This document shows positions 36,045 through 46,644 of a stretch of DNA of 64,000 nucleotides, in pieces. This stretch comes from Adiantum capillus-veneris. Taxonomy: Eukaryota > Streptophyta > Polypodiopsida > Polypodiales > Pteridaceae. The DNA lies in the NCBI GenBank assembly GCA_014529385.2, contig CM043953.1:63055872-63119871 (forward strand), given 5' to 3'. The notes beneath the pieces are model-generated. The model was not told where the DNA came from. It did not search any database and saw nothing but the letters and a program-made list of their open reading frames with translations. The first letter of the stretch is position 1. Each line of letters opens with the position of its first letter. The position numbers were made by a program, and so were the translations under genes.

Positions 36045-36160
36045 TCTGTGGATTTTATCATCATGTGTGGATATCAACATCTTGTGTGGATTTTGTCAGC
36101 CTGTGTGGATATTACCATCCTTTGTGGATACCAACTTATCATCCTGTGTGGATATTGCAT
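36045..36160 (+). repeat. 19-bp tandem repeat before the polypurine tract
   Basis: Units beginning tgtgtggat(a/t)tt recur about six times (36045, 36064, 36083, 36102, then slightly longer spacing), with consensus tgtgtggatattancatcc. They sit between Gag and the 3' LTR, where pol would be. Confidence 0.8.
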
Positions 36161-36187
36161 CTTTAGTACTTTGTCATAGTCCAAACC

Positions 36188-36200
36188 TCAAGGGGAGGAT
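36188..36200 (+). other. Polypurine tract of gag-only copia
   Basis: ctcaaggggaggat ends immediately before the LTR start TGTAAAGTG. It is the usual copia plus-strand primer. Confidence 0.8.
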
Positions 36201-36522
36201 TGTAAAGTGTGAGCTTTGTCCTAAAGTGTGAGTCAAGCAGAGGAGAGTGGAATTATCCCACATGCTGTGGAGCAAGGCTATAGAGCTACTTAAAGCTCAT
36301 TTTCATAAATGAATAAACATAACTCTATTTTGCACTACATGCTTATCTATGGTGAGCTTGTGCTAAGCTAAGTCAATACTCAAGATTGTGTTTATGAGTC
36401 CAAGTTGATTCTATCTTGGAACCTAATTCACTTAAGTGATAATCTTGCTTACATATACACTTACACATTGACACTATGTTTCTCTTTCATCCACCCTAGC
36501 TAGAACGATCCCATTCCTAACA
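36201..36522 (+). repeat. 3' LTR of gag-only copia (322 bp)
   Basis: Runs from TGTAAAGTGTGAGC to CATTCCTAACA and is the longer of the two copies. A short AC-rich stretch near 36450-36470 differs in repeat number from the 5' copy. Confidence 0.85.
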
Positions 36523-37199
36523 TCTCATACCCCCCGCTAGCTCTCACCATCTTCGAGGGTGTGTGAGGTCTTGGGTCTGAGACCGTGAGGGAATTGATGT
36601 TGTGTTTTATATGTGTGTGCATGGTGCTTGAAGCTTCCATCTTCATTGCAACAACAAGTTATTGAAGGAACACAAAGTATTGTATTGTAAAATGTCTCCC
36701 TTGATGGGGGAAACCTATAATACAAAGCCTTTTGGAGGGGGGACCAGCTCCATGTAAATCCGGTCCTAAACTGTTGTCAATTGCTTAATTTTGATCTCTC
36801 TCTTTTGAAGTATTGTTCATGCCTATCTAACTAGGTGTTATGCTTTTTGTTGCTCTCTCTATCCAAGCACTCTTGCTATGCTCGTTAGGAATCTATTCTA
36901 ATGAAATGCTCACTATGTTTATGCTATTTTCCGTGACACACACGTTACAAGGCCATTAAATGTTATAGGGCACACAGCAGAGAGTGTATTTCTTAGTGTG
37001 AAATAGAAAGATAAGTTAGCCCTAGAATGATGGGCATATATACAATGCATGAGGGAAAGAACCTCCTATTGAGTTTAAAAATGCCCCAGAGGTTCTAAGT
37101 GTGTTCACACACATCACTATCACATATATGGTAATAAATTTCCACTGGGAGTGATGCAGTGACGAGATTTGGCACGTAGTGTATAGGGAAGTTTTGTGC

Positions 37200-38800
37200 A
37201 ATAAGGACATGATCAATACACAAAGGGAAACAATCCCAAAGCTTTTTGAAAAGCTTCAAGCTTCTCACAAGGCAATGTATTTATGAACAGATCTGCAAGA
37301 TTCTCATGAGTCGGCACATAGCCAAGCTGATCTGTCCTATTGAGAGTCTCTCTCTGACATAGTGATAATGCACCTCAATGTGCTTTGTCATCATTCAAGA
37401 AAGCGATAACAATGTATTATTGATGTACATTTAATCCAAAATGAGCTAACAATGCACATAGAAAACAAGTAGTAGTCATACGATAAGTGGGAGCAAAAGT
37501 CACTTCATAGTCAATGCCTTTTTGTTGTGAGTAACCTTTTGCAACAAGTCTAACTTTGCAGCAATCAATCTCACCATCTGGCTAACGTTTCAACTTGTAT
37601 ATTCACTTTGTACCAATGGCCTTTTTTCTAACCTTTTGTTGTGAGTAACCTTTTGCAACAAGTCTAACTTTGCAGCAATCAATCTCACCATCTGGCTAAC
37701 GTTTCAACTTGTATATTCACTTTGTACCAATGGCCTTTTTTCTAAGAGGCAAATCACATAAATTTCATGTGTCATTCTCTATAATTGCATCATATTGATT
37801 GCACGGTAGCCTTTTAACTCTTTGAATTATGTGTTTCATCAAAGAAAGAGGTTCCTCCTCATCACATAAACTAGAAATAGCCAAAGCATTACAATCTTAC
37901 GCATTAGATATATGGAAAGAACATGAACGAGTCTAACTAGACATAAGTGCATCCAATTTACGCAAAGTATGCACCATCCATTTTGGAATACCTCTAGCCT
38001 CTTTATTCTCATCCCTTTTCACATCAAGTACACCATGTACATCTGCATCAATAATAGGCTGATTTGCAACATTTTTACAAACCCCCATAGGCTGTGCATG
38101 TGCCTCATGGGAATTTACGTTCAAGTTTCTACTATTAACAAGACGTAGCAAAGTGTCATAAGTGTCCTATGACCTTACATTAATGTCTCTAGTACATGAT
38201 AAAAAAGGATAAAAAGAATCTTTCACAAATACAACATCTCATGGAACCAAGAGATGTTTTGTTACAGAATACATGTAACCAACAAAAATACACGCAATAG
38301 ACTTTTCATCCATTTTTTTGCATTGTGTTTGTGGCATCAAACCATAAGCTAAAAAACCAAAATGAGCATGTGAATAGATGGCTTCTTATCATGCCATGGT
38401 TCATAAGGAATCATATATTGCAAGGCTTTGGTAGGGCACTTTTTAAGTAAATAAATAGCACACATGACGGCCTCAAGACAAAACAAATGATGTAAATCTT
38501 ACATAATGCCATCTCCATAAGTGACCTCTTTTTACTTTCAACAACACCATTTTTTAATGATGTATATGGTATTGTATATTGGTGTTTTATCCCATGACTA
38601 GCCAGAAGTGCATTAAACTCATGAGACATACACTCCCTCCCCTCCATTCGAACGGAGGGTGCCCATGGTACATGTAGAGGCATTTTCACCCCCCATAACC
38701 AAAAATTTCTTGACACACATGAACACTTCATTAAGACATGAGCTTCATCTCCTTCTCATAAACTTCTTGTCTTTGATAACCTCCATCATCATCTTCGTGT
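37200..38800 (-). pseudogene. Decayed copia pol (integrase to RNase H)
   Basis: Minus strand, many frames. At 38745-38480: integrase (TLRSNGGE-like, then ECMSHEFNALLASHGIKHQY, SLKNGVVESKKRSLMEMA). At 38400-38220: the hinge (FLAYGLMPQTQCKKMDEKS). At about 37880-37480: the copia RT start (KRLPCNQYDAIIEN, GTKWIYKLKR, VRLVAKGYSQQKGIDYEVTF). Then a deletion leads straight to the RNase H end near 37400-37230 (HIEVHYHYVRE, YVPTHENLADLFI). The RT catalytic box is lost. The element ends near copy C's LTR; its own LTRs were not identified. Confidence 0.75.
37520..37745 (-). repeat. Perfect 114-bp tandem duplication in copia RT
   Basis: Positions 37520-37631 recur without visible change at 37634-37745 (period 114 bp, 38 codons). 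The unit encodes the KAIGTKWIYKLKR...GYSQQKG part of RT. Perfect identity within an otherwise decayed gene points to a recent duplication. Confidence 0.9.
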
Positions 38801-39696
38801 CCTTCATCGTCTTGTTCCAATTCATAGTCTTCTTCTTGTCCTTCTTTGATGTCTTCGCACGGGTCCTTGCTCATGCAAATCATCATGTCTCATGTTTATT
38901 GTGTTAGAGATGCGTAACTTGAAAGATTTTATGCAAATGAAATTGGGGGTCTTATCAATTGAATGGTAGTGTCTACCCAAAGGTCTACAAGAATGCAAAT
39001 GCAAAAGAAAATTAGGCTTTGTGGTGTTAGCCTCCCACTTGAACCGAGCTTGGAGCAAGTTGTTAATCCTAAATAGGGATTAATTAAGGCCTAGGTAAAG
39101 CCTTAATGGCATATATTTCACAAACACAAAAATGGTATGCAATAAGAAATTGCTATAGTCTTTCTTCTCCTTGGTAGGAGCAAGTGGGCTGAGACTTGAG
39201 GTGCTCAATGCCATCTATATAGAGCTCCTAGGACCAAGAACAATTAGGCCAATTTGCGTTAGATTTGCTGGTTAAAAAATCTAAATTCTTGTATGGAAGT
39301 TTTTGCAGATTTGAACGAACTAGGCTTGAGAGGCTACAAGAGGTGCAATTCAAGAGACAAAGGGCTGCACCCTAAGCTAAGGATCAAGAGCTCTCTTGGT
39401 TGTAGAAGCCAAAAGGGCTTGTAGCATGCAAGGAATGAGTTGCAACGAGCTATGGTTATTGCAGCTATAAAAGGGACCCATCTGAGGAGGGGATGCATGC
39501 GATGGCTATGCTAATAGGCTATAAATTCTCTATGAGCAAATGCAGCTTGAATGTCTACGAGGGTTCCCAATTGATCCATGTGCTGCAAATTGCTGTGGTG
39601 TGGGCAACTCAAAGCTTGCCAATTGGAATTATAGGAGATGGCTAAAAATATGGCTTTGATCAAAGTTTTCCCTCAAGATTGGCCGAGTGCTCTACC
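38801..39696. other. No gene seen
   Basis: AT-rich to neutral sequence between the copia remnant and element G. Short frames on both strands lack recognisable domains. The first 110 bases, read on the minus strand, are charged (KDKKK, MMMEVIKDKK) and may extend the copia integrase upstream. The rest I cannot assign. Confidence 0.5.
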
Positions 39697-39865
39697 TGTC
39701 AGGACAAGGGTCAAACCTAAGGACTAGGGCAGTCATGGACTTCAGCCAGGGACCATGCTAGACAGTGTGGATAGAGGATCCATCTAGGGCAAGGGGCTAG
39801 GAGCCCGCCTATATAATGGGGGGTTGGAAGGAGGATCCTATGGTCTAGCTCCCCTAGTTCTTACA
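39697..39865 (+). repeat. 5' LTR of element G (169 bp)
   Basis: TGTCAGGACAAGGG to TTCTTACA. It contains gcctatataatgggg (about 39809-39823), a good TATA-box candidate that is also present in the 3' copy. Confidence 0.8.
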
Positions 39866-39866
39866 C

Positions 39867-39879
39867 CGGTATCAGAGCC
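39867..39879 (+). other. Primer-binding site of G
   Basis: ccggtatcagagcc matches the initiator tRNA-Met type site TGGTATCAGAGCC except for its first base, one base after the LTR. Confidence 0.75.
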
Positions 39880-39899
39880 ACCCAATTTTAGTTTTTTCA

Positions 39900-40240
39900 T
39901 GTGCATGAGGTGTGGAGGCGTGGAGGAGAGTTCTTCTCAGGCGGGCAAGGCAAGGCCGAGGTCTGCTGCTCGTGTGCTGCCACTCTAAGCTGAGGAAGAA
40001 GGCCCATGGGAAGCACCTCTTGCGGTGAAGGGAGTGGAAAGTCGAACCGCTCGAAACCCGGAGCTTGGGAGATCTACGGGAGCACGAGGCGGAGAGGGCG
40101 ATATCCCGACCTTGTGGTGGGCGGAGAAACGCAACACCGCGAGCAGTTTTCCCCTTGGACCCGCACGGCGGCACTGCAAGTAGGCGCCATCGCCAAAAAG
40201 CTGCGACCTTTCATACTATAGTACCCTAAGGCCTTTTAAC
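39900..40240 (+). other. GC-rich leader of G
   Basis: About 330 bp with markedly higher GC than the flanks (ggcgtggaggagag, gcggtgaagggagtgg, cgcacggcggcactgc). A 71-codon open frame on the plus strand (40006-40221) and overlapping minus-strand frames lack known domains. The region may be element leader or captured DNA. From 40240 to 40658 no gene is evident. Confidence 0.45.
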
Positions 40241-40658
40241 CTTGGGAAAACTCTTTGAGATAGGGTGCATGCCCACCCCGGCATACACCCCATACAAGCG
40301 ACATCCGATCGCGTGGCATATGCAGATTATTTCCCGACATATACGATTTGGCACTCGGTAAATTTTTGCCATTTTTAGAGCTCCGCAAGTTCTGAAAACC
40401 AAAAATTAAGAATCCCAATTTATCGACGAAAGTTTGCATTATAGTTCGTCACGTCTCCATTTGGTGACTTGCAACTTGCCGCATTGCATAGGATACAAGC
40501 AATTATTTGGGACAATTGAAATTCTTGACACCTTCAATTGTGTCAGCAGTTTGAAGTTCCTCGGTAATTGCAACCCTTCACGAATTCTACCACGACTTGG
40601 AATTCACCTTCTTTATGACCGCCTGCGGAATTAGCACGGTACATCACCGGCCTTTGCT

Positions 40659-41249
40659 ATGAGTTTTTGTGTCGGTACGGCTACAAATTTTTTGGTACTC
40701 CAAGGTATTGTTTTTTCTTTATTTTGTATAACGCATTTCGCCATGAGTACGAAAATTGATGCTCAACATATGTTTGACTTTGAATACCTGGAATCGGCTC
40801 CACCTGTGGACGTCGTGTGGCCGGATACTCTCACGGAGAGTACCCACGTGATAACAAGGACAAATAATGCATACCCGGACAGTCTATCTCCTCTTCCCCA
40901 GAGCGTGTTTGATATTGTAGAGGATGACAGTAACTTGCCAGATGCCAGAGAGTTTGTCACTCGACAGGACTTGCAAATTTTTGATGCCCGATTATGCAAG
41001 TTAGCTGTACGGGTCCAAATATTGGCTACGCAAGTGGAGAATCTCACACAATTAATTTACAAAATGCTACCAGAATCAACTTCCCACTTGCCAGCAACCC
41101 AAGGGGTTGTCGACCCACCAGTTAAGACCAAAGAGGTCCAACATGCCCAAAACAATCCGGTTGTAGGAACAGATCCGGTCATGACCAACGTGGTCAGGAA
41201 ACGACTATCACAATCCGACTTTCGATGGGGAAAAAGTAAAAAAATATGA
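40659..41249 (+). CDS. Gag-like N-terminal ORF of element G (196 residues)
   Basis: Open frame; the more likely start is the internal Met at about 40743 (MSTKIDAQHMFDFEYLESAP), since the preceding part is hydrophobic and unlike Gag. Element H has a matching MHHNFDFENPAP, so this is the Gag N-terminus of this gypsy subfamily. A central helical stretch (LCKLAVRVQILATQVENLTQ) may form a coiled coil and corresponds to FVHLNANVSKMVAL-like sequence in H. The end is basic (RKRLSQSDFRWGKSKK). The capsid core and knuckle of a full Gag are missing. Its function is unproven. Confidence 0.5.
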   Translation: MSFCVGTATNFLVLQGIVFSLFCITHFAMSTKIDAQHMFDFEYLESAPPVDVVWPDTLTESTHVITRTNNAYPDSLSPLPQSVFDIVEDDSNLPDAREFVTRQDLQIFDARLCKLAVRVQILATQVENLTQLIYKMLPESTSHLPATQGVVDPPVKTKEVQHAQNNPVVGTDPVMTNVVRKRLSQSDFRWGKSKKI

Positions 41250-42599
41250 TTTATCTGCCTAGGAAGCATGTGGCTACCATGACAGTTTATTCAAATTCTC
41301 CAGTTTATTCCAATCATTTGTACACGGTTGACTACGTTGGTTATTGTTACCTGCTAGTTGAGCAGTTTCTACAAAGGGTCTTACCAAGGGGCTTGACTAC
41401 GTAGATTCTAATAACCAGGTTTGGTTTGCAAAGGCAACACCTAGGGTTTCCAGTGCAATGTTGCTTGTTTTTTCCAACAGGTGTATGATGTGCTCCTCTG
41501 CACTTGAATACGGGTAAGTGAACATTAAGTTCAAATCTCCAGGTACTCATCTATTGATTTGGTGCTCTTCCATTTTTTAGTATGCTTTGCTTGGTTTCTT
41601 CAAGTTGTATAAATCTGCTTGAATATTTCTAAGCCATGCCAAGGGTATGTCGGAACAAAGTATTTTGGGCCATAGTGTCCAATATACATGATGCTGTTAT
41701 GAACCCACTTGTCGGGTTCGATTTGGCACATGTTGTCACATGGGATACAACATGGTCTAGGAACTCAAGGAGTTCAGTGTAGCCAATGTAGAGCAATGAG
41801 AATGAGGGTCCCTCTCACTCTTGTCACGGAGTGTTTTGCAGTTATCTCCACACACAAGTACAATTTGTGCTTGATGGATGTCGCTTTCTCTGCCATCCTT
41901 ATTGGAGACATATTCCATATGTGGTGAATATGAGTCTATGGGACTGACATTGACACCTAATTCCTAATAATGTGTCACGACGAAGTCCCTACGTGATGGT
42001 CGCATTCGTTCATTCGACCATTTGGAGCACACCGTATCAGGAACAATTTCAGTGGCCAGAACTTGTTAGGTACTAAGTACGGACTTGTTTCGATTACAAG
42101 TGCTATGAAACCACCTTAACGAAGGTTCGTTTCTACATATAGCCAAATATGCTACGTTCATGAGAATGTTTCATAGTTGGTACCTAGGTGTGACTGGGTT
42201 GTCACATTCGGTTATGGTCCAACTTTTGTCGCCAGGCTTTCCCGAATGCACCGTGGAAAGTCTTGTCATGGAATTGTGGTTTGAATAAACTTGTGTTAAA
42301 TGCATGCACAGTAGGTGTTATGGGCCCTAGTGTTTAACGCCGATTTCTTTCGAGCGGCATGAAAATTCATGGACTTTATTCTTTCTGCACCTTGTCTGCA
42401 CTACAAGTGCAATCTCTAATGCAACTTTATTATGAGTTTACACCCTGCCATACAGTACTGGCTCAGGATGGGTGTCTGTGGTTGGATGGTCTCAACCCTT
42501 TGAGATTCTCTAGTCCAACTCGCTTTCAACGTAGTTGGTTGTCTCCATTCCATATCAAATATATGGCTAGATCCTCTATGATTGAGTCATAGTTTATCG
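41250..42599 (+). other. Central part of G without recognisable gene
   Basis: Frames at 41709-41927 and 42359-42592 are short and show no domain I can name. By position this should be the protease, RT and RNase H region of a gypsy element, but I could not identify their motifs. Confidence 0.4.
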
Positions 42600-43376
42600 A
42601 CAGTTGTGGAAGACTGTGTGTAAGTGGTTGGGGAAAAGCGCCTCATTCTTACTGTTGCTATTCATCCCGAGTTGGATGGGCAGCTTACAAGTATTTTTTG
42701 CTAAAGGATCTGCTAAGAGCATACGTTAGCACAAAGCATTTTTGAATAGGTGATTATCTCCCTATTCTAGAATTTGCTTAAGTAAGGTTTTCAACTTTGA
42801 ACACCTGTTATGGTGGGGTTGGATATGGTTTCAATAGTTTCATAAGTGAAGGAATTACTAGGTGTGCTGACAAAGTATGTTGGCAAGTAACCTTCATTAG
42901 GGATGAACATGTAGTTCTTTGTGTTCCAAACTATTCAGAAGTTTGATAGGAGGACACTCCCTATTCTATCCCTCAATAGCTATGAACTTTTCAAGATACT
43001 CACTTGAGTAGGAAATCTGGCTCACAACTGCATGGAAAGTTACGCCAAGGATTTCTTGCAGTATTCCAGTATCTTCAAAAGATCTGAAAACTGGTTATGT
43101 CTTTGGATAACTCTTAGTTGTGGTTACTCCTTTCAAGTACTCAAGTAAGTTACACATTGAGTTACCAATTCGATACAAGTGGTTGCAACAGGAAAACAAT
43201 GTTGAAAATCAAGATGTTGCTCTTGGTTTCATTGAACCTCCTCACTGCATCAATTATTGGACATACAGACAACTGGCCCATGTATGGGACGCCAATAAAG
43301 AAAACAACAGTATTCTTAAGAAGACATTACTACTTGTATTTTTGAGGACGAAAACTCTTCCTTAAGGGGGAAGTAA
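42600..43376 (+). pseudogene. Integrase remnant and polypurine tract of G
   Basis: Near 42650 the sequence gives VAIHPELDGQLTS, a decayed form of the YHPQTDGQTE block, followed by LLRAYVSTK-like sequence and FAYN-region traces. At 43118-43365 come a C-terminal part and KTLLLVFLRTKTLP, which recurs in H (57110) and in the fragment at 59.1 kb. The tract aaggggggaagtaa ends at 43376 just before the LTR. Stops are frequent. Confidence 0.6.
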
Positions 43377-43557
43377 TGTGAGGACAAGGGTCAAACCTAA
43401 GGACTAGGGCAGTCATGGACTTCGGCCTGGACTTCGGCCAAGGGCCGGGCTAGACAGTGTGGATAGGGGATCCATCTAGGGCAAGGGGCTAGGAGCCCGC
43501 CTATATAATGGGGGGTTGGGAGGAGGATCCTATGGTCTAGCTCCCCTAGTTCTTACA
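43377..43557 (+). repeat. 3' LTR of element G (181 bp)
   Basis: TGTGAGGACAAGGG to TTCTTACA. It differs from the 5' copy mainly by a 12-bp duplication (cggcctggactt) and a few substitutions. Confidence 0.85.
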
Positions 43558-43997
43558 CTATTACTATTGGTAAACCTTCAAAATGTGACCAAGTCCTTCC
43601 AAGCTCTCTTTGATTGAGTCTCCACCAAAATAGCTCTAAGATTTTCTTGCCTTCCACATGAATAAAATGGTGCACCTAGTTAAAGGGTTTAATGAATGCA
43701 ATTAAGAGGAAAAATGAATGATGCAATTAGTGAAGTTCTAATGATGCTTTAATGATGCACCCTAAATGAGATAATGCAAAAGCCCTAATGGATGTGATTA
43801 ATGGTGGGCCCTAATTTATGCTCGACTAGATTGGCACCAAAAATATGGGAGTAGGGATTTGATGTTAGTGGCATTCATGATGATGAGTAATTAGTTGTAG
43901 ACAAGACAAAGATGTTAATGCAATGTAATCCCTTCACTAATCATGCTAGGGAATACACGAGAATGAGGCTTGTAAGAATTTGTTCTTGTACATTGTA
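43558..43997. other. No gene seen between elements G and H
   Basis: About 440 bp of AT-rich sequence with repeated aatgatgc/gtgattaatg phrases. No domain or element end was recognised. Confidence 0.5.
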
Positions 43998-44335
43998 TGT
44001 AAGGCCAAGGGCAAATGTGAAGCTAGCTCGAGGGTTGCCTATATATTTTCATATGGATAGGTGGAGAGCTAGGCTTCACTGCCCTATGCCATAAAGTGGT
44101 ATAGAGCTACTTTTGGGGTGTAATCTTTGCATGCATGCAAGTTGTGTAGAGGAGGAGGAAGATCTTTGCAAGCATGACATGGGGAACATCCCTTGGGTGT
44201 GGAGAAGGAAGTGGGTCAACACACACGAAATTGATGTCTCTTGCTGCCTATGCATTTGTGCCAGTGTGGGGGGCCCTTTTTGTTTCTGTGGTAGCTCAAG
44301 CTGAGCACTATGGTGAGCTCCCTCTTTCTCCTACA
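43998..44335 (+). repeat. 5' LTR of H (probable extent)
   Basis: The first 100 bases match the 3' LTR start at 57167-57252 (gtgaagctagct...ggagagctaggcttcact). The end at ctaca (44331-44335) is inferred from the following primer-like site. The middle has no counterpart at the other end, so the extent is uncertain. Confidence 0.5.
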
Positions 44336-44340
44336 CTCTG

Positions 44341-44356
44341 TTGACACCATAACAAG
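44341..44356 (+). other. Degenerate primer-binding site of H
   Basis: ttgacaccataacaag agrees at 12 of 16 positions with ttggtatcatagcaag at 61-76, so it is probably an eroded initiator-Met type site. Confidence 0.4.
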
Positions 44357-44901
44357 AGTTGGGTAGCTTCTTCTTTAGATTGTGGGTGCCCAAACGTTTT
44401 GCAAGGTCAATCATTTGACCATTTAGCTTATTTAGGGGTGCATACACACCCTGTGCACCCAATGGCCACCAATTCAGGTCTTGTGATCTCCTCCCAAGAG
44501 CTTCTCTTACTCTTCCCGTCTTTGGCAAGGTGGTAAATTTACTGTGCAACCTACAAATTTTGCAAAATTTTTAACTAGTGCTAGAAATTCTCCAAAAAAT
44601 TAATTTGTTAGATTTTTGAAGCTTGGAAGCACCTAGCGTGATAGGATTCTTGAACATCAAAGTTATTTCACCTTATTTGATGGCTTCTCCTAATTATTTG
44701 GCAAGTCTTGTTATTTGGAGGTTTGTAGAGGTCGTAATTGACATCGGAAGCGGTTTCGACAACTAATTTTTGAATATATGGCACAACCAATTGCCATCTA
44801 TTGTAACGATTTCCTTCTACTTTCACTTTTGCATTTTTCCAGGGGATACTTGTAACAAGGTATTCTTTTTCTCATTGCTCACAGAACATGGTTGCACCAC
44901 G

Positions 44902-45525
44902 GATTCAGACATAGACATGCATCATAATTTTGATTTTGAAAACCCTGCACCTGTTTTAGCCTCTTGTTGCCCTGCAGCCAGTTGGCTACTCTCACGAAGG
45001 GTGCCCGCATGGCAATTAGCAAGACAATAACATAGAACTACTTGATATGCAAGAGTTTAGAGCAGTACAAACATGCATACATGTTTTGGAGTCTAATTTT
45101 GTACATTTGAATGCAAATGTGAGTAAAATGGTTGCTCTGCTTGTGCAATACATGCAACAATTGACCAAGGGTCCTATTAATGAGTAGCCTCAGGATATTT
45201 TTACTCTTGTGCATGGATTAAACACCCTTGGCTGTAGGAGCAAGGCTCCAATCCGGAGGTGTTACTCCTCCTCTCTCTAGAAAGAGATCAATGACTTGTT
45301 GAAAAATACAAAGCCATAGACTTTCGAGGGGAGGAATAGGATCGCAACAAGATATGGTGAATATATTCCTAATCAAATGGGATAGAATGCGCGAACTTAA
45401 AAAAACTCCGGATGCAGTCAAGGCACTGCAACAAGTGTAACATTGGAGGGTAAAGCCTATAAATGGTGGATGTTCCTCAAGGAGGAGGGAAACATACCAC
45501 ATACATGAATGGCTTTTGAGGACGT
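44902..45525 (+). pseudogene. Gag of H, first half
   Basis: Starts near MHHNFDFENPAP (44916) and continues in other frames with FVHLNANVSKMVALLVQYMQ, KPPTF-like sequence and SVTLEGKAYKWWMFLKEEG, the capsid block of gypsy Gags. The last codons are AFEDV, cut by the insertion of element I at 45525. The frame resumes at 53088 (VFQK...). Stops precede the cut, so H was already decaying or has decayed since. Confidence 0.7.
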
Positions 45526-46554
45526 TGTGAAGGATTGGGGGGCTGGCCTCTACAACACCTCAAACCAACACCAAGAAAAGAGGATGAAGAGTATAGCTCT
45601 CTCGAGATAATATGGGCTGATCTTCTCTCACTAATTTTCTCAATTTCACACACACTCAACCTTGACTAGCCTCGACTAGCTCCGACTAGCTTCCCTCTAC
45701 ACCGCTACAACTCCCACTACACTCCATTGCACTCAAAGACACCAAGGAAGCAATAAAATCAAGGAAAAAAGTGAGAAAAAAACCATGGAAATCTCTGCAC
45801 TTTTGACCATAACTCAAAGAGCTTCACTTCTTTTCAAACGCCCTTCCATGTGCTAGTAGGGCTTCCATAGGCGCTCCCATATATACACATAGCTTGACCA
45901 AAACCCACTCAAATCAAGCTTAATTTGAAAATCCACAAAGTTCAGCAAAAAAAATCAAAAAAGGTGATGGAAAACTTGGGGGAAACCTTGCCCTTTGATA
46001 TATGTACAAGCAAGGCATTGCAGCACATAGTTTACCCTCGACTAGCTGCACCACAAGGAGCTGCACACACCATAGCCACCATACCTCAAAACAAGATGAA
46101 GAGAGGTCAATATGCAGAGCTAAGCACCCACTTTCATCAGCCCATTGAGGAGAGACACACTCTCAACTCACCACATCGGGCCCTCGACTAGCAAGACAGG
46201 CTGCTCTACTCCCAAAGGCCTCTATCCCTCGCGGCAATCAGGGCTTCTTGCTGCTAGATCTTCATCTGTCAAATCCCCCACTCAATCACGACCTCAAGCT
46301 GATAAAAACTCAGTTTTGTTCATATTTTTCAAGTACTAAGTGACTCTTTCAAGTCTCAACATGTCTATGTACAAAAACAGCAAAACTATGCACCCCGCAC
46401 AACTGGCCCGCATGCGTAGAGACAGCTGGCACACACCGCCTTTGTACACTTTGTACAAGCATGCTTTATTTACATATAAGGGACCCAAAAGCATTAAAAA
46501 ACCCTTTCCAGAGTCTTTGGGGTGGCTTGCATCATTCCGTAAAAACACGTCACA
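45526..46554 (-). repeat. 3' LTR of I (1029 bp)
   Basis: TGTGACGTG (at 46554, minus) to CCTTCACA (45526). It contains a short run of cgactagc repeats (45663-45700) and a TATA-like ttatatgtaaataaa (about 46464, minus). It is about 99% identical to the other LTR. Confidence 0.9.
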
Positions 46555-46575
46555 TATTGCCCCCCCAACAAGCAT
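46555..46575 (-). other. Polypurine tract of I
   Basis: Minus-strand gttgggggggcaata directly before the LTR start. Confidence 0.75.
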
Positions 46576-46644
46576 GGAACACTTTCAAGTGTTTCATGTA
46601 CATTTCTTGCTTCATCACATGATTCTGGTCACATAAGGCCTGAT

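Larger units (their letters stand above)
39697..43557 (+). mobile_element. Short gypsy-derived LTR element G (3.86 kb)
   Basis: LTRs of 169 bp (39697-39865) and 181 bp (43377-43557) share TGTSAGGACAAGGG at the start and CCTAGTTCTTACA at the end. A primer site follows the first and a polypurine tract precedes the second. Inside are a Gag-like frame and a heavily decayed integrase. RT was not recognised. Flanks read ctacc and ctatt, a possible target duplication with two C-to-T changes. It resembles H in LTR start, Gag start and 3' end, and is probably an internally deleted relative. Confidence 0.75.

Noticed and set aside
45925-46636. Plus-strand ORFs in the LTRs of I, repeated at 52454-53127
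   Set aside because: They recur only because the LTR is repeated; no domain, and they lie antisense to the element.
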